The translations under genes and the position numbers were made by a program. A stretch of DNA of 54,233 bases from CAZEYT01 sp964516295 (GTDB lineage Bacteria > Verrucomicrobiota > Verrucomicrobiia > Chthoniobacterales > Terrimicrobiaceae), in contig CAZEYT010000009.1 of NCBI GenBank assembly GCA_964516295.1, positions 1 to 54,233 of the forward strand. The letters are read 5' to 3'. Position 1 is the stretch's first letter. Each line of letters starts with the position of its first letter. A model generated the notes under the pieces. The model saw nothing but the letters and a program-made list of their open reading frames with translations. It ran no database searches and was not told the DNA's origin. Shown piece after piece: positions 1 to 7,886 of this stretch.

Positions 1-122
1 GGTCGAGTGCGCCAAGGAATACGACCGACACCATCGTCGCCCGGCCGTCGCTGGAGGCGGTGATATCCAGAAAAACCAGCTCATCCGCCCCCTGGCGGTC
101 ATATTCCTTGGCGCACTCGACC
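1..122. repeat. 27-bp inverted repeat at the window edge (1-27 versus 96-122)
   Basis: Bases 1-27 are the reverse complement of 96-122 with a single mismatch (position 22). Both copies lie in the hisF reading region, and the protein departs from the HisF family exactly where the edge copy begins. The pattern fits a fold-back chimera at a contig end rather than a biological repeat. Confidence 0.85.
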
Positions 123-217
123 GGATCTCCCGCGTCGCGGAGTTCCAGAAATTTCGTGCCTTTGACGACCCGGCCGTCGGTTACGTCGAGGCAGGGGATG
201 ATTCGTTTTGCAAGCAT
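1..217 (-). CDS. hisF: Imidazole glycerol phosphate synthase cyclase subunit HisF, N-terminal part (partial)
   Basis: The reverse strand from the ATG at 217 encodes the HisF N-terminus: MLAKRIIPCLDV at the start, then the conserved GADELVFLDITASSDGR block. HisF is the cyclase half of the HisFH enzyme that makes imidazole glycerol phosphate and AICAR in histidine synthesis. The lysine in AKRIIPCLD and the aspartate in PCLDV belong to the known (beta-alpha)8 active site. The gene runs off the left edge. The last ~10 codons inside the window (1-27) do not match HisF and are an inverted copy of 96-122, so real HisF sequence probably ends near position 30. It is divergent from the amidase gene, with 121 bp between the starts. 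Confidence 0.93.
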   Translation of the reverse strand, partial: MLAKRIIPCLDVTDGRVVKGTKFLELRDAGDPVECAKEYDRQGADELVFLDITASSDGRATMVSVVFLGALD

Positions 218-338
218 GTCGGTCGGTGTATCCATGCGTTCCGCCGCCCGGAAATCGAGACTAAAATGTTGCACCCATCCGGTTCAGTCCTATCCTCCGG
301 AAGGCTCACGGTCTCCGCGAGGCCGGGGAATTTTGTCG

Positions 339-1028
339 ATGGAAAATCTGCCTCACGAATCCGAAAAGTCCAAACCATCCGGGCGAACCTCCCGGGGGTC
401 GGCTTTTCTCGTGTGGCTGGCGCTGGTGGTCGCCGTTGCGCTTTCGGGGTGTGCCTCCTCCGGGCGTTTTGGTCCGGGAGCCGGTCATTTTGACACGGTG
501 GTGATCGATGCCGGACACGGGGGACACGACTCCGGAGCCCGGGCCAAGTCCGGAGCGAATGAAAAATACGTCGCGCTCGACACCTCGAAGCGCGTGGCAG
601 CGATTTTGCGGCGCCACGGCCTCCGGGTCGTCGAAACACGGACGGGAGATTATTTCATCACCCTCGGCGAGCGCGTGGAGACCGCCGGGCGGTATCCGTC
701 GGCCGTGTTTGTCAGCATTCACTACAATTGGGCGCGGCGGGCGGGAGCGCATGGCATCGAGACATTTTACCACAGTCGGCGCTCGGCGCGGCTCGCCGCC
801 AATATCCACAAGGAGGTCATTCGCGTTTACAAAACGGAGGATCGCGGGTTGAAAGAACGCGGGTTTTACGTGTTGCGGAACAACCGGCGCCCGGCCGTGC
901 TCTGCGAGCTGGGGTTCATGTCGAGCGTCCACGACAACAAATACATCCAGAGCCCGGCGATCCGCCAAAAGCTGGCCGAGCGCATCGCCGCCGGGATTCT
1001 CGCCGAGCGCGCGGGCCGCGAGCCCTGA
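339..1028 (+). CDS. N-acetylmuramoyl-L-alanine amidase (Amidase_3), lipoprotein
   Basis: A 229-residue protein that should cleave the amide bond between MurNAc and the stem peptide of peptidoglycan. The ATG at 339 is chosen over the longer open frame because it is followed by a charged n-region, a hydrophobic stretch (FLVWLALVVAVAL) and the lipobox LSGC, so the mature protein is probably membrane-anchored. The catalytic domain starts at VVIDAGHGGHDSGA (first zinc His), followed by the Glu region NEKYVALD, the second His in FVSIHYN, and AVLCELGFMSS with the catalytic Glu. These are the signature blocks of the zinc-dependent AmiC/CwlM type. No SPOR or LysM domain is present. It stands alone, and the following VOC gene is on the opposite strand. 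Confidence 0.9.
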   Translation: MENLPHESEKSKPSGRTSRGSAFLVWLALVVAVALSGCASSGRFGPGAGHFDTVVIDAGHGGHDSGARAKSGANEKYVALDTSKRVAAILRRHGLRVVETRTGDYFITLGERVETAGRYPSAVFVSIHYNWARRAGAHGIETFYHSRRSARLAANIHKEVIRVYKTEDRGLKERGFYVLRNNRRPAVLCELGFMSSVHDNKYIQSPAIRQKLAERIAAGILAERAGREP

Positions 1029-1034
1029 GTTTCC

Positions 1035-1469
1035 CTACCAGTTCAGCGCGCAGACCCGCCCGGTTCGCTGGCAGCTTTCGGGCGTGTATTCGTGAAACTC
1101 GATCGACGTTCCGTCGGGATCTTTGCACCAGCATTGCCAGCTGTGGTCCGCTCCGAGTTTCGGCTCGGTGACCTCGATGCCGGCCGCAGCAAGGTGCTCG
1201 TGGACGGCGGCGACCGACTTCACTTCAAGACAAAGATGTCCGATGGGCGGATGCTCGGCGACCGATGGCTCCGCCCGCGCAAAAATCTCGATGAACTGCG
1301 TTTCGGCAATCCTCAGATAGTACCCGAAAAGCTCGCCATTGCGCATGAAGCGAAACTGCACCGACAACCCGAGAACCCCGCAATAGAAGTCCTCGGTCCG
1401 GCGAAGGTCGGAGGAGTAAAGACAGACGTGGGCGAGTTGTTTGATCAGTGGAGAGGCGGAGGAAGACAT
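1035..1469 (-). CDS. VOC-family (glyoxalase/bleomycin-resistance fold) protein
   Basis: A 144-residue single-domain vicinal-oxygen-chelate protein. It contains the beta-alpha-beta-beta-beta pattern starting LAHVCLYSSDLRRTEDFYCGVLGL, a central IGHLCLEV and a C-terminal KDPDGTSIEFHEY. His and Glu positions typical of metal ligands (AHVCL, QFIEIF, GHLCLEV, SIEFHEY) are all present, so a metal-dependent lyase or dioxygenase activity is possible. The substrate cannot be told; lactoylglutathione lyase-like is the nearest general label. It is convergent with the amidase (6 bp apart) and divergent from the RidA gene. Confidence 0.85.
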   Translation of the reverse strand: MSSSASPLIKQLAHVCLYSSDLRRTEDFYCGVLGLSVQFRFMRNGELFGYYLRIAETQFIEIFARAEPSVAEHPPIGHLCLEVKSVAAVHEHLAAAGIEVTEPKLGADHSWQCWCKDPDGTSIEFHEYTPESCQRTGRVCALNW

Positions 1470-1555
1470 GCCGGAACGCTACCGCAACGACCGCGGGGGA
1501 GGAAACGCGAAAGACGGGCGCGACAAATGCCCCGCCCGGCGCTACGAATCCCCGG

Positions 1556-1948
1556 ATGAAATCCACGATCACCACGTTCCCGGATGCGCCCCCGGCGCTC
1601 GGCCCTTACTCGCTCGGCGTCGTCGCCGAAGGACGGTTTGTTTTTGTCTCGGGCATGACGCCCTACTCGCCGGCCACCGGAAAAATCGAGCGCGGCACCA
1701 TTGCGGAGCAGACCGAACTCGTCCTCAAAAACGTCGGCGGCGTCCTCGCGGCGGCCGGGGCGGGTTTTGGCGATGTTGTAAGCTGCCGGGTGTATCTTTC
1801 GGATCTCACGTCGGAGAATTTTCAGGCTATGAACGGCGTTTACGCGAAATACTTCGGTGAATCCAAGCCCGCGCGCGCGACCGTTGGCACGCAACTCCTC
1901 GGTTTTGATGTCGAGATCGAGTGCGTGGCTGTTGTTCCCGGCGCTTGA
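1556..1948 (+). CDS. RidA-family enamine/imine deaminase
   Basis: 130 residues from the ATG at 1556, the usual length for the YjgF/YER057c/UK114 family, which hydrolyses reactive enamine/imine intermediates such as 2-aminoacrylate. Family blocks are visible: an N-terminal PPALGPYS, FVSGMTPYSPATG, the helix EQTELVLKNVGGVLAAAG, then VVSCRVYLSDL and ARATVGTQLLGFDVEIECVAV. The catalytic Arg is the one in SCRVYL and the Glu is in the C-terminal VEIE. The open frame extends 108 bp upstream, but that stretch overlaps the promoter side of the VOC gene and is not family-like. nadA follows 31 bp downstream on the same strand. Confidence 0.92.
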   Translation: MKSTITTFPDAPPALGPYSLGVVAEGRFVFVSGMTPYSPATGKIERGTIAEQTELVLKNVGGVLAAAGAGFGDVVSCRVYLSDLTSENFQAMNGVYAKYFGESKPARATVGTQLLGFDVEIECVAVVPGA

Positions 1949-1979
1949 TCCCGGTCCCGGCCTGAAGCATCCTTTGTCC

Positions 1980-2918
1980 ATGCCCGCCGTTGCCACCGAT
2001 CTGGTTGAGGAAATCCTCGAGCTCAAGCGCGAACGAAATGCCGTGATCCTCGCGCACAATTACCAGACCGCCGACATTCAGGAAATCGCGGACTTTGTCG
2101 GGGATTCACTTGGCCTCAGCTACCAGGCAGCGGAGACCGGAGCCGACGTCATCGCGTTTTGCGGCGTTCACTTCATGGGCGAGACCGCCAAAATTCTCAG
2201 CCCGCAGCGCACGGTGGTCATCCCGGATCTCAATGCCGGATGTTCACTTTCCGACTCCTGCCCGGCAGACAAGCTGGCGGCGTTTCTCGAGGCGAATCGG
2301 GAAAAAAAATACTACGTCATCGCCTATATCAATTGCAGTGCGGGTGTGAAGGCGCTGGCGGACGTTATTTGCACAAGCGGCAATGCCGTGAAAATCGTCG
2401 AGGCCGCTCCGGCGGACCGGCGGATTCTTTTTGTTCCCGACCAGAATCTCGGCGCGTGGGTCATGGAGCAAACCGGCCGCCCGATGGACCTCTGGCAGGG
2501 ACATTGTTATGTCCATGTCGAATTCACCCGCGACAGCATTGGCCGCATCCGGGCCGAATATCCCGCCGCGAAGGTCGTCGCCCACCCCGAATGCACGCAG
2601 GCCGTGCGACTTCTTGCGGACATGGTTTGCTCGACGGAAAAAATGGTTTCCTACTGTCGCGACGACGCGGCGCGGGAATTCATCATCGTCACCGAGAGTG
2701 GCATGCTCCACCGCCTTCGCCGCGAGGTCCCCGACAAAATTTTCGTCCCGGGTCCCACCGAGCTGTGCTCCTGCGGGGATTGCCGCTACATGAAACTCAA
2801 CACGCTGGAGAAACTCCGCGACTGCCTCGCCAACCTCCAGCCCGAGATCCTCATTCCCGAGGACGTCCGTGCCCGTGCCGAACGCTCCGTCCGGCGCATG
2901 CTCGAGCTTTCCCGCTGA
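1980..2918 (+). CDS. nadA: Quinolinate synthase A
   Basis: 312 residues from the ATG at 1980. NadA condenses iminoaspartate with dihydroxyacetone phosphate to quinolinate in de novo NAD synthesis, using an oxygen-sensitive [4Fe-4S] cluster. The family pattern is complete: AVILAHNYQ near the N-terminus, FCGVHFMGETAKIL with the first cluster Cys, YINCSAGVKA, HPECTQAV, DMVCSTEKMV with the second Cys, FIIVTESGMLHRL, and the C-terminal ELCSCGDCRYMKLNTLEKL with the third. The upstream open frame (from 1857) overlaps ridA and lacks similarity, so the internal start is used. No nadB or nadC lies nearby. Confidence 0.96.
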   Translation: MPAVATDLVEEILELKRERNAVILAHNYQTADIQEIADFVGDSLGLSYQAAETGADVIAFCGVHFMGETAKILSPQRTVVIPDLNAGCSLSDSCPADKLAAFLEANREKKYYVIAYINCSAGVKALADVICTSGNAVKIVEAAPADRRILFVPDQNLGAWVMEQTGRPMDLWQGHCYVHVEFTRDSIGRIRAEYPAAKVVAHPECTQAVRLLADMVCSTEKMVSYCRDDAAREFIIVTESGMLHRLRREVPDKIFVPGPTELCSCGDCRYMKLNTLEKLRDCLANLQPEILIPEDVRARAERSVRRMLELSR

Positions 2919-2980
2919 GTTGCCGCGCCCGCGGACAGTTTGACCCGCACCGCGGCGGCTGTTAATCGTCAACGTTTTCC

Positions 2981-5701
2981 ATGAGCGGATACAAACACAC
3001 CATCAACCTGCCCAAGACCGACTTCCCGATGAAGGCCGGCCTCGCGCAGCGCGAACCCAGCCTGCTGGAAAAGTGGGAAACCGGGGGGCTTTACCAGAAA
3101 ATTCAGGAAGCTCGAAAAGATGCTCCGCTCTACGTCCTGCACGACGGCCCGCCCTTTGCCAACGGTGACGTCCACATGGGCACTGCGCTCAACAAAATCC
3201 TCAAGGATTTCGTCGTCAAATCCCGCACGATGGCCGGATTCCGCGCGCCGTTTGTGCCCGGTTGGGACTGCCATGGCCTGCCGATTGAGTTTCGGGTCGT
3301 CAAATCCTCCGCCGGTCTCACGCCCGTCGAAGTCCGCCGCCGCTCGGAAGAATACGCCCGCAAATTTATCGACATCCAGCGCCGGCAATTTCGCCGTCTC
3401 GGCGTGTTGGGTGATTGGGAGAATCCTTACCTGACCCTCGATCCCGCCTACGAGGCGGACATCATTCGCTCGTTTGCCAAGTTCGTGGAGAACGGCCTCG
3501 TTTATCGCAGCAAAAAACCCGTTCTCTGGAGCACCGGTGCCCAAACCGCGCTCGCCGAGGCCGAGGTGGAGTATCACGACAAAACCTCTCCCGCGATTTA
3601 CGTCCTCTTCCCGCTGGCCAGTGGCGATTGGAAGGCGTCGATTGTCATCTGGACGACGACTCCTTGGACGCTCCCCGCGAATCTCGCCATTGCCGTTCAT
3701 GCCACGCATACCTACGCGCTCGTTGGCGTGCGGCTCGGCGGGGTGGAGCAATCGGTCGTTCTGGCCGAGGCTCTGGTTGACGCGTTTTGCGCCGCCACCG
3801 GAGCGGAAAAGCTGGCTGTGGAAAAAACGTTCCCCGGCTCAGAGCTTCACGGCCACCTCGCCGTCCATCCGTTTCTGGATCGCACGTCCACGGTTTACAC
3901 GGCCGACTTTGTCACGCTCGACACCGGCACCGGCTGCGTGCACATCGCGCCCGGGCACGGCGAGGACGACTACCATCTTGGCGTCACCCACCGTCTTCCC
4001 CTCCTTTCGCCGGTGGATGATCAAGGCCTCTACACAGCCGAATGCGGGATTCCCGATCTCGTGGGCAAATACGTCTTCGATGCCAACGAAGAAATCATCG
4101 CCCGTCTTATGTCCAAAGGAGCACTCGCCGGACGTCATGACTACCAGCACAGTTACCCCTACTGCTGGCGCTCGAAAACGCCGGTCATCTTCCGTGCCGT
4201 CGAGCAATTCTTCATCCGCATCGACGACATCCGCGCCGATGCGCTCCGCGAAGTGGACACGGCGGCGTGGCTCCCGCACTGGGGCCGCAACCGCATCCGG
4301 GGCACGGTGGAGTCCCGTCCGGATTGGTGCATCTCGCGACAACGCACGTGGGGCGTTCCGCTCCCCGTCTTTTACGATCTCAACGGGGATCCGATCCTCG
4401 ATCCGGTCGTCGTCCGAAAAGTAGCCGACATTTTCGCCGAGCGCGGAACGAATTCATGGTTCGAGCTCGATGACCGCGCGTGGGCGGAGCTGATCGGGCT
4501 TCCGGTCGGCGTCACCCGGCGCAACGACACGCTCGACGTGTGGATCGATTCCGGCGTGAGCCATGAGGCGGTCCTCCGCCGCCGTCCCGAGCTCGGCTTC
4601 CCGGCCGATCTCTACCTTGAGGCCACCGATCAACACCGCGGCTGGTTCCAGAGTTCGCTCATGACGTCCGTGGCGCTCAACAAAACCGCGCCCTATCGCA
4701 CGGTTCTCACCCACGGCTTTGTGGTGGATGTGGACACGCGCAAGAAGATCTCCAAATCCGCCCAAGGCGGTTACCAAAAGCCCACCGAGGCCGAGCACTA
4801 CGTCGGAAAATACGGAGCCGACCTGCTGCGCCTTTGGGTGAGCAGCGTGAATTTCACCGACGATGTCCCGTTTTCCGAAGAGATCTTCACGCGGCTATCG
4901 GACGCCTACCGCCGCATTCGCAACACCCTCCGCATCCTCCTGGCGAATCTCCACGACTACAACCCCGCCACCCCGCCATCTCCGGGCGACCTGACGTTTG
5001 TGGATCAGTGGATCCTCGCGCGGCTCGACGAAGTGACCTCCACCTGCCTCGACGCCTACGAGAAGCTGGAGTTCCACCGCGTCTATCACACGCTCAATCA
5101 ATTCTGCGCCGTCGATCTGAGCAGCCTCTACGTGGACATCACGAAAGACCGTCTCTATTGCGACAGCGGGAGCTCGACCCGGCGGCGGGCCACGCAGTTT
5201 GCCATGCACGAGGTGTTCAGCGCGCTCACCCGGCTGATTGCTCCGATCCTGGCCTTTACGGCCGAAGAAGCGTGGGGCTATTTTGACAAATCCGGCACCT
5301 CCGTGCATTTGCAGGACTTTCCGAAAGCGGGCGCCGCGGCATCCGCGGCCGGGACCGTGGCCACGATGAACCGCCTCCTCGACCTCCGCGCGAAAATCTC
5401 GCAGGCCGTCGAGAAGGTCCAGAAAGCCGGGGAAATCGGCAGTGCGCTTGAGGCCCGTGTTCGCATCACCCTCCCCGCTGCCGAAGCCGCCGAGATGCAA
5501 CCGCGCCGCGCGGAACTCGAGGAGCTTTTCATCCTCAGCGATCTGGAACTGGTCGTGGGCGACGAGGTTTCGGTCGAGGTTACCAAAACCCCCGCCGCCC
5601 GCTGCGAGCGCTGCTGGCGTCACCGTCCGGAAGTCGGGTCCAGCGCCGCCCACCCCACCCTTTGTCACCGGTGCGAAGAAGCCGTGAGCGCGCTTTCATG
5701 A
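2981..5701 (+). CDS. ileS: Isoleucyl-tRNA synthetase
   Basis: 906 residues, a normal length for bacterial IleRS. It charges tRNA-Ile and edits valine. The class I signatures are present as GDVHMG (HIGH-type, near residue 58) and KKISKS (KMSKS-type, near residue 588). The CP1 editing region includes TTPWTLPAN and DTGTGCVHIAPGHGEDD. The tryptophan-rich FDCHG-like block reads VPGWDCHGLPIE. The C-terminus carries the zinc-knuckle cysteines CERCW and CHRCEE. The stop codon overlaps the lspA start as ATGA, so the two are translationally coupled; ileS-lspA is a common bacterial pairing. Confidence 0.98.
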   Translation: MSGYKHTINLPKTDFPMKAGLAQREPSLLEKWETGGLYQKIQEARKDAPLYVLHDGPPFANGDVHMGTALNKILKDFVVKSRTMAGFRAPFVPGWDCHGLPIEFRVVKSSAGLTPVEVRRRSEEYARKFIDIQRRQFRRLGVLGDWENPYLTLDPAYEADIIRSFAKFVENGLVYRSKKPVLWSTGAQTALAEAEVEYHDKTSPAIYVLFPLASGDWKASIVIWTTTPWTLPANLAIAVHATHTYALVGVRLGGVEQSVVLAEALVDAFCAATGAEKLAVEKTFPGSELHGHLAVHPFLDRTSTVYTADFVTLDTGTGCVHIAPGHGEDDYHLGVTHRLPLLSPVDDQGLYTAECGIPDLVGKYVFDANEEIIARLMSKGALAGRHDYQHSYPYCWRSKTPVIFRAVEQFFIRIDDIRADALREVDTAAWLPHWGRNRIRGTVESRPDWCISRQRTWGVPLPVFYDLNGDPILDPVVVRKVADIFAERGTNSWFELDDRAWAELIGLPVGVTRRNDTLDVWIDSGVSHEAVLRRRPELGFPADLYLEATDQHRGWFQSSLMTSVALNKTAPYRTVLTHGFVVDVDTRKKISKSAQGGYQKPTEAEHYVGKYGADLLRLWVSSVNFTDDVPFSEEIFTRLSDAYRRIRNTLRILLANLHDYNPATPPSPGDLTFVDQWILARLDEVTSTCLDAYEKLEFHRVYHTLNQFCAVDLSSLYVDITKDRLYCDSGSSTRRRATQFAMHEVFSALTRLIAPILAFTAEEAWGYFDKSGTSVHLQDFPKAGAAASAAGTVATMNRLLDLRAKISQAVEKVQKAGEIGSALEARVRITLPAAEAAEMQPRRAELEELFILSDLELVVGDEVSVEVTKTPAARCERCWRHRPEVGSSAAHPTLCHRCEEAVSALS

Positions 5702-6195
5702 AACTTTTCCTCCTGCTGAGCCTCCCGCTCTACATTCTGGATCAGGTCACGAAATTTCTCGTGCTCCGGCATATCGGCCTTCACGACGTGATCCCGGTCA
5801 TTCCGGGATTTTTCAATCTCGTTCAGGTTCACAATACCGGTGCCGCCTTCGGCATGCTGCGCGACAACAACACGTTTTTCATCTTCCTCGCCAGTGCGGC
5901 CTCGATCGCGCTGGCCGTCTTCGCCTGGCGCGGAGCTTTCACCGGTGCCCCCATGCGGGTCGGAGCGGCCCTCCTGGCGCCCGGCATTACCGGCAACCTC
6001 ACCGACCGCATTTTGCACGGCTATGTTGTCGATTTTGTGGACATCATCCTCCCGTGGTACGGCCACTGGCCCGCCTTCAACGTCGCCGACTCCTGCATCT
6101 GCATCGCGGCGGGTCTCTTTATCATTGCCGGATTTCTTCCCGAGAAGTCGGAGCAACCCGCCGTCCGACACCGCGACGAAAATCCGGCCTCTTGA
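5698..6195 (+). CDS. lspA: Lipoprotein signal peptidase (signal peptidase II)
   Basis: 165 residues from the ATG at 5698, which overlaps the ileS stop by 4 bp. LspA is an inner-membrane aspartyl protease that removes signal peptides from diacylglyceryl-modified prolipoproteins. Four hydrophobic segments are visible. The conserved boxes are DQVTKFLV, FFNLVQVHNTGAAFG, GNLTDRILHGYVVDFVD and FNVADS; the catalytic aspartates are those of VVDF and VADS. The window holds several lipobox proteins that would be substrates (the amidase at 339, the lipoproteins at 34315 and 51861). Confidence 0.97.
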   Translation: MKLFLLLSLPLYILDQVTKFLVLRHIGLHDVIPVIPGFFNLVQVHNTGAAFGMLRDNNTFFIFLASAASIALAVFAWRGAFTGAPMRVGAALLAPGITGNLTDRILHGYVVDFVDIILPWYGHWPAFNVADSCICIAAGLFIIAGFLPEKSEQPAVRHRDENPAS

Positions 6196-6218
6196 CCTGT
6201 TGGGTATAAGATTCAGGA

Positions 6219-7112
6219 ATGAAACGTCTGCTGGCGTCCCTTCTGTATCTCACTCTGGGGTCCACGCTTGTTCACAGCCAGTCGGTTCTGCTCCCGATTG
6301 CCGATTACGGATGGCTCGATCAATACAGCATGAACGCCCGGCACAACCTCGTCGGCAACGATGCCTGCGTACCCACCTCGACCACCAACGCCCTGACGTT
6401 TCTCCAGAACACCTACCCCGAGATCTACGGAACAACCCTCAGCGGAACAGGCTACAGCGATTGGGAGGACACCGACAGCGCGCTAATCGGGTTCATGGAT
6501 ACCCAAGCCGGTCAAGGCACCTATGATCCGCAGTTTGTTTACGGGCTCCAGAGCTATCTCACGAGCATCTCCGCAGCGCCCATTTTTCTCACGGGCATGT
6601 TTTCCGACGCAGGATGGGGCGGCTCCTTCCCCAAGCCATCGTTTGTCACCGACGGACACCCCGGGGTGTCGTTCCTCTTCAATGCGCTGAATACGAATTC
6701 CGCGCTCGTGACCACGATCTCCTACATAGGCGGCGGAGGACACGGCATTCTGGTGAACGGCCTCGACTGGAACTCCACGACCAACACCGGAACGCTCTAC
6801 TTCATCGACCCGCTCAATCCGTCGCAAAACTACTCTTCCACCTCCCCCTATCCTGGAGACGGCCCCACACTCCAGACCTCGGGAACTCTCTCGCTCAATG
6901 TGAGCGGACATCTCAAGCTCACTTACAATCAATACCAAGGCGGTCTTCCGTTTTCCGGGGGCGATTTCGAGATCGTCGAAGCCGTGATCGACGGCGGCCT
7001 GGCTCTCAATCCGGTTCCAGAACCCTCTGCTCTGCTCCTTCTCCTGCTTGCCGCACTCGCCATCGCCAGATTGCGAAGAAACGGTCAGGCCGGTTCGCAA
7101 ACTGTTTTGTAG
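6219..7112 (+). CDS. PEP-CTERM protein with a possible C39-like cysteine peptidase domain
   Basis: 297 residues. A signal peptide (about 1-20, ending LVHSQ) precedes a globular region and a C-terminal PEP-CTERM tripartite signal: VPEPSALLLLLLAALAIA followed by RLRR. Such tails are processed by exosortase and deliver proteins to the cell surface or extracellular matrix. In the body, Cys50 in NDACVPTSTTNAL, His175 in GGGGHGILVNGLD and Asp197 in YFIDPLN have the order and local context of a papain/C39-type Cys-His-Asp triad. The peptidase call is my inference and is not proven by overall similarity. A TATAAG hexamer lies at 6205-6210, very close to the start. Its 3' end overlaps the convergent nuclease gene by 28 bp. 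Confidence 0.72.
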   Translation: MKRLLASLLYLTLGSTLVHSQSVLLPIADYGWLDQYSMNARHNLVGNDACVPTSTTNALTFLQNTYPEIYGTTLSGTGYSDWEDTDSALIGFMDTQAGQGTYDPQFVYGLQSYLTSISAAPIFLTGMFSDAGWGGSFPKPSFVTDGHPGVSFLFNALNTNSALVTTISYIGGGGHGILVNGLDWNSTTNTGTLYFIDPLNPSQNYSSTSPYPGDGPTLQTSGTLSLNVSGHLKLTYNQYQGGLPFSGGDFEIVEAVIDGGLALNPVPEPSALLLLLLAALAIARLRRNGQAGSQTVL

Positions 7113-7879
7113 AGCGTCAGATCTTCGTCGGTCAGATCCTCCTTCGAGACCAACTGATAGTGTTTTTCGCCCGCGAGGCGAAGGCCGTCCGGGGTGGGAA
7201 CAAATTCAAACAACGCGATTCCGCCGTCGGGCAGGAACTGTGCCCCCAAGGGGCGACAGACGAGCTTTGGAAACTTTTCCGCACAGAGCGCCAAATCCTG
7301 TTCGATCTGGGTGGTGCTCATTCTGTCTTTGCCTCCCTTTGCCTGAAGCGGGAACACATAGTGCACTCCGGTCCGATCTATCCCGACGTAAAGCTCGTCC
7401 ACCTCGATCTGGCCAAAATCTTCGACGGTTGTCCGCAGGTGGTTTTGAAGAGAGTAGGAAGCCACCCCGGTAAAGATATCGACGAGCCGATTATAGCGGA
7501 CGAGCGCGAGCAGGGCTTGTTCGTCGCCCAGAGCGTAACGGGCGATGATGCCCGGGGTGGCATTGGGAATTTTGACCCGCAGGAGCGCCGGGTTGGGCGC
7601 GATGGTCCATTGCAGATCGAGAGAGAAGCGATAGGCCCCTTTGCCGGCGAGCTTGATCACCCAGGAGCGCCCCTCCGAGGCCGTTGCCACAATCGAGGCT
7701 GGCATCGGGGTGCGGAATCGGAACGAGTAAAGAAGGTCGCCAATGTTCTTCGGCAGGGAAATTCCCAATGCGCGGGCGGTCGATTCAATTTCGCTCCGCT
7801 GAAACATAAACGATGTCGTGCCCGGAGCGTAGTGGGCGAAGAAGATCTTCTCCAAAATCTGGGAATAGCGGTTTGCCAT
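7085..7879 (-). CDS. Putative Mrr-like PD-(D/E)XK endonuclease, partner of a DNA methyltransferase
   Basis: 264 residues from the ATG at 7879. The stretch VDELYVGID, then VFPLQAKGGKD about ten residues later, resembles the catalytic core of PD-(D/E)XK nucleases of the Mrr type, where the usual ExK is replaced by QxK. A conserved-looking tail follows (QIEQDLALCAEKFP, LICRP-like, EKHYQLV). The gene begins 7 bp after the stop of the methyltransferase, on the same strand, so the two are probably one transcript. The arrangement suggests a restriction enzyme with its protective methylase. The recognition sequence is unknown, and nuclease activity is inferred from the motif and context. The N-terminal half has no domain I recognise and could bind DNA. 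Confidence 0.6.
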   Translation of the reverse strand: MANRYSQILEKIFFAHYAPGTTSFMFQRSEIESTARALGISLPKNIGDLLYSFRFRTPMPASIVATASEGRSWVIKLAGKGAYRFSLDLQWTIAPNPALLRVKIPNATPGIIARYALGDEQALLALVRYNRLVDIFTGVASYSLQNHLRTTVEDFGQIEVDELYVGIDRTGVHYVFPLQAKGGKDRMSTTQIEQDLALCAEKFPKLVCRPLGAQFLPDGGIALFEFVPTPDGLRLAGEKHYQLVSKEDLTDEDLTLYKTVCEPA

Positions 7880-7886
7880 GAGTGTT

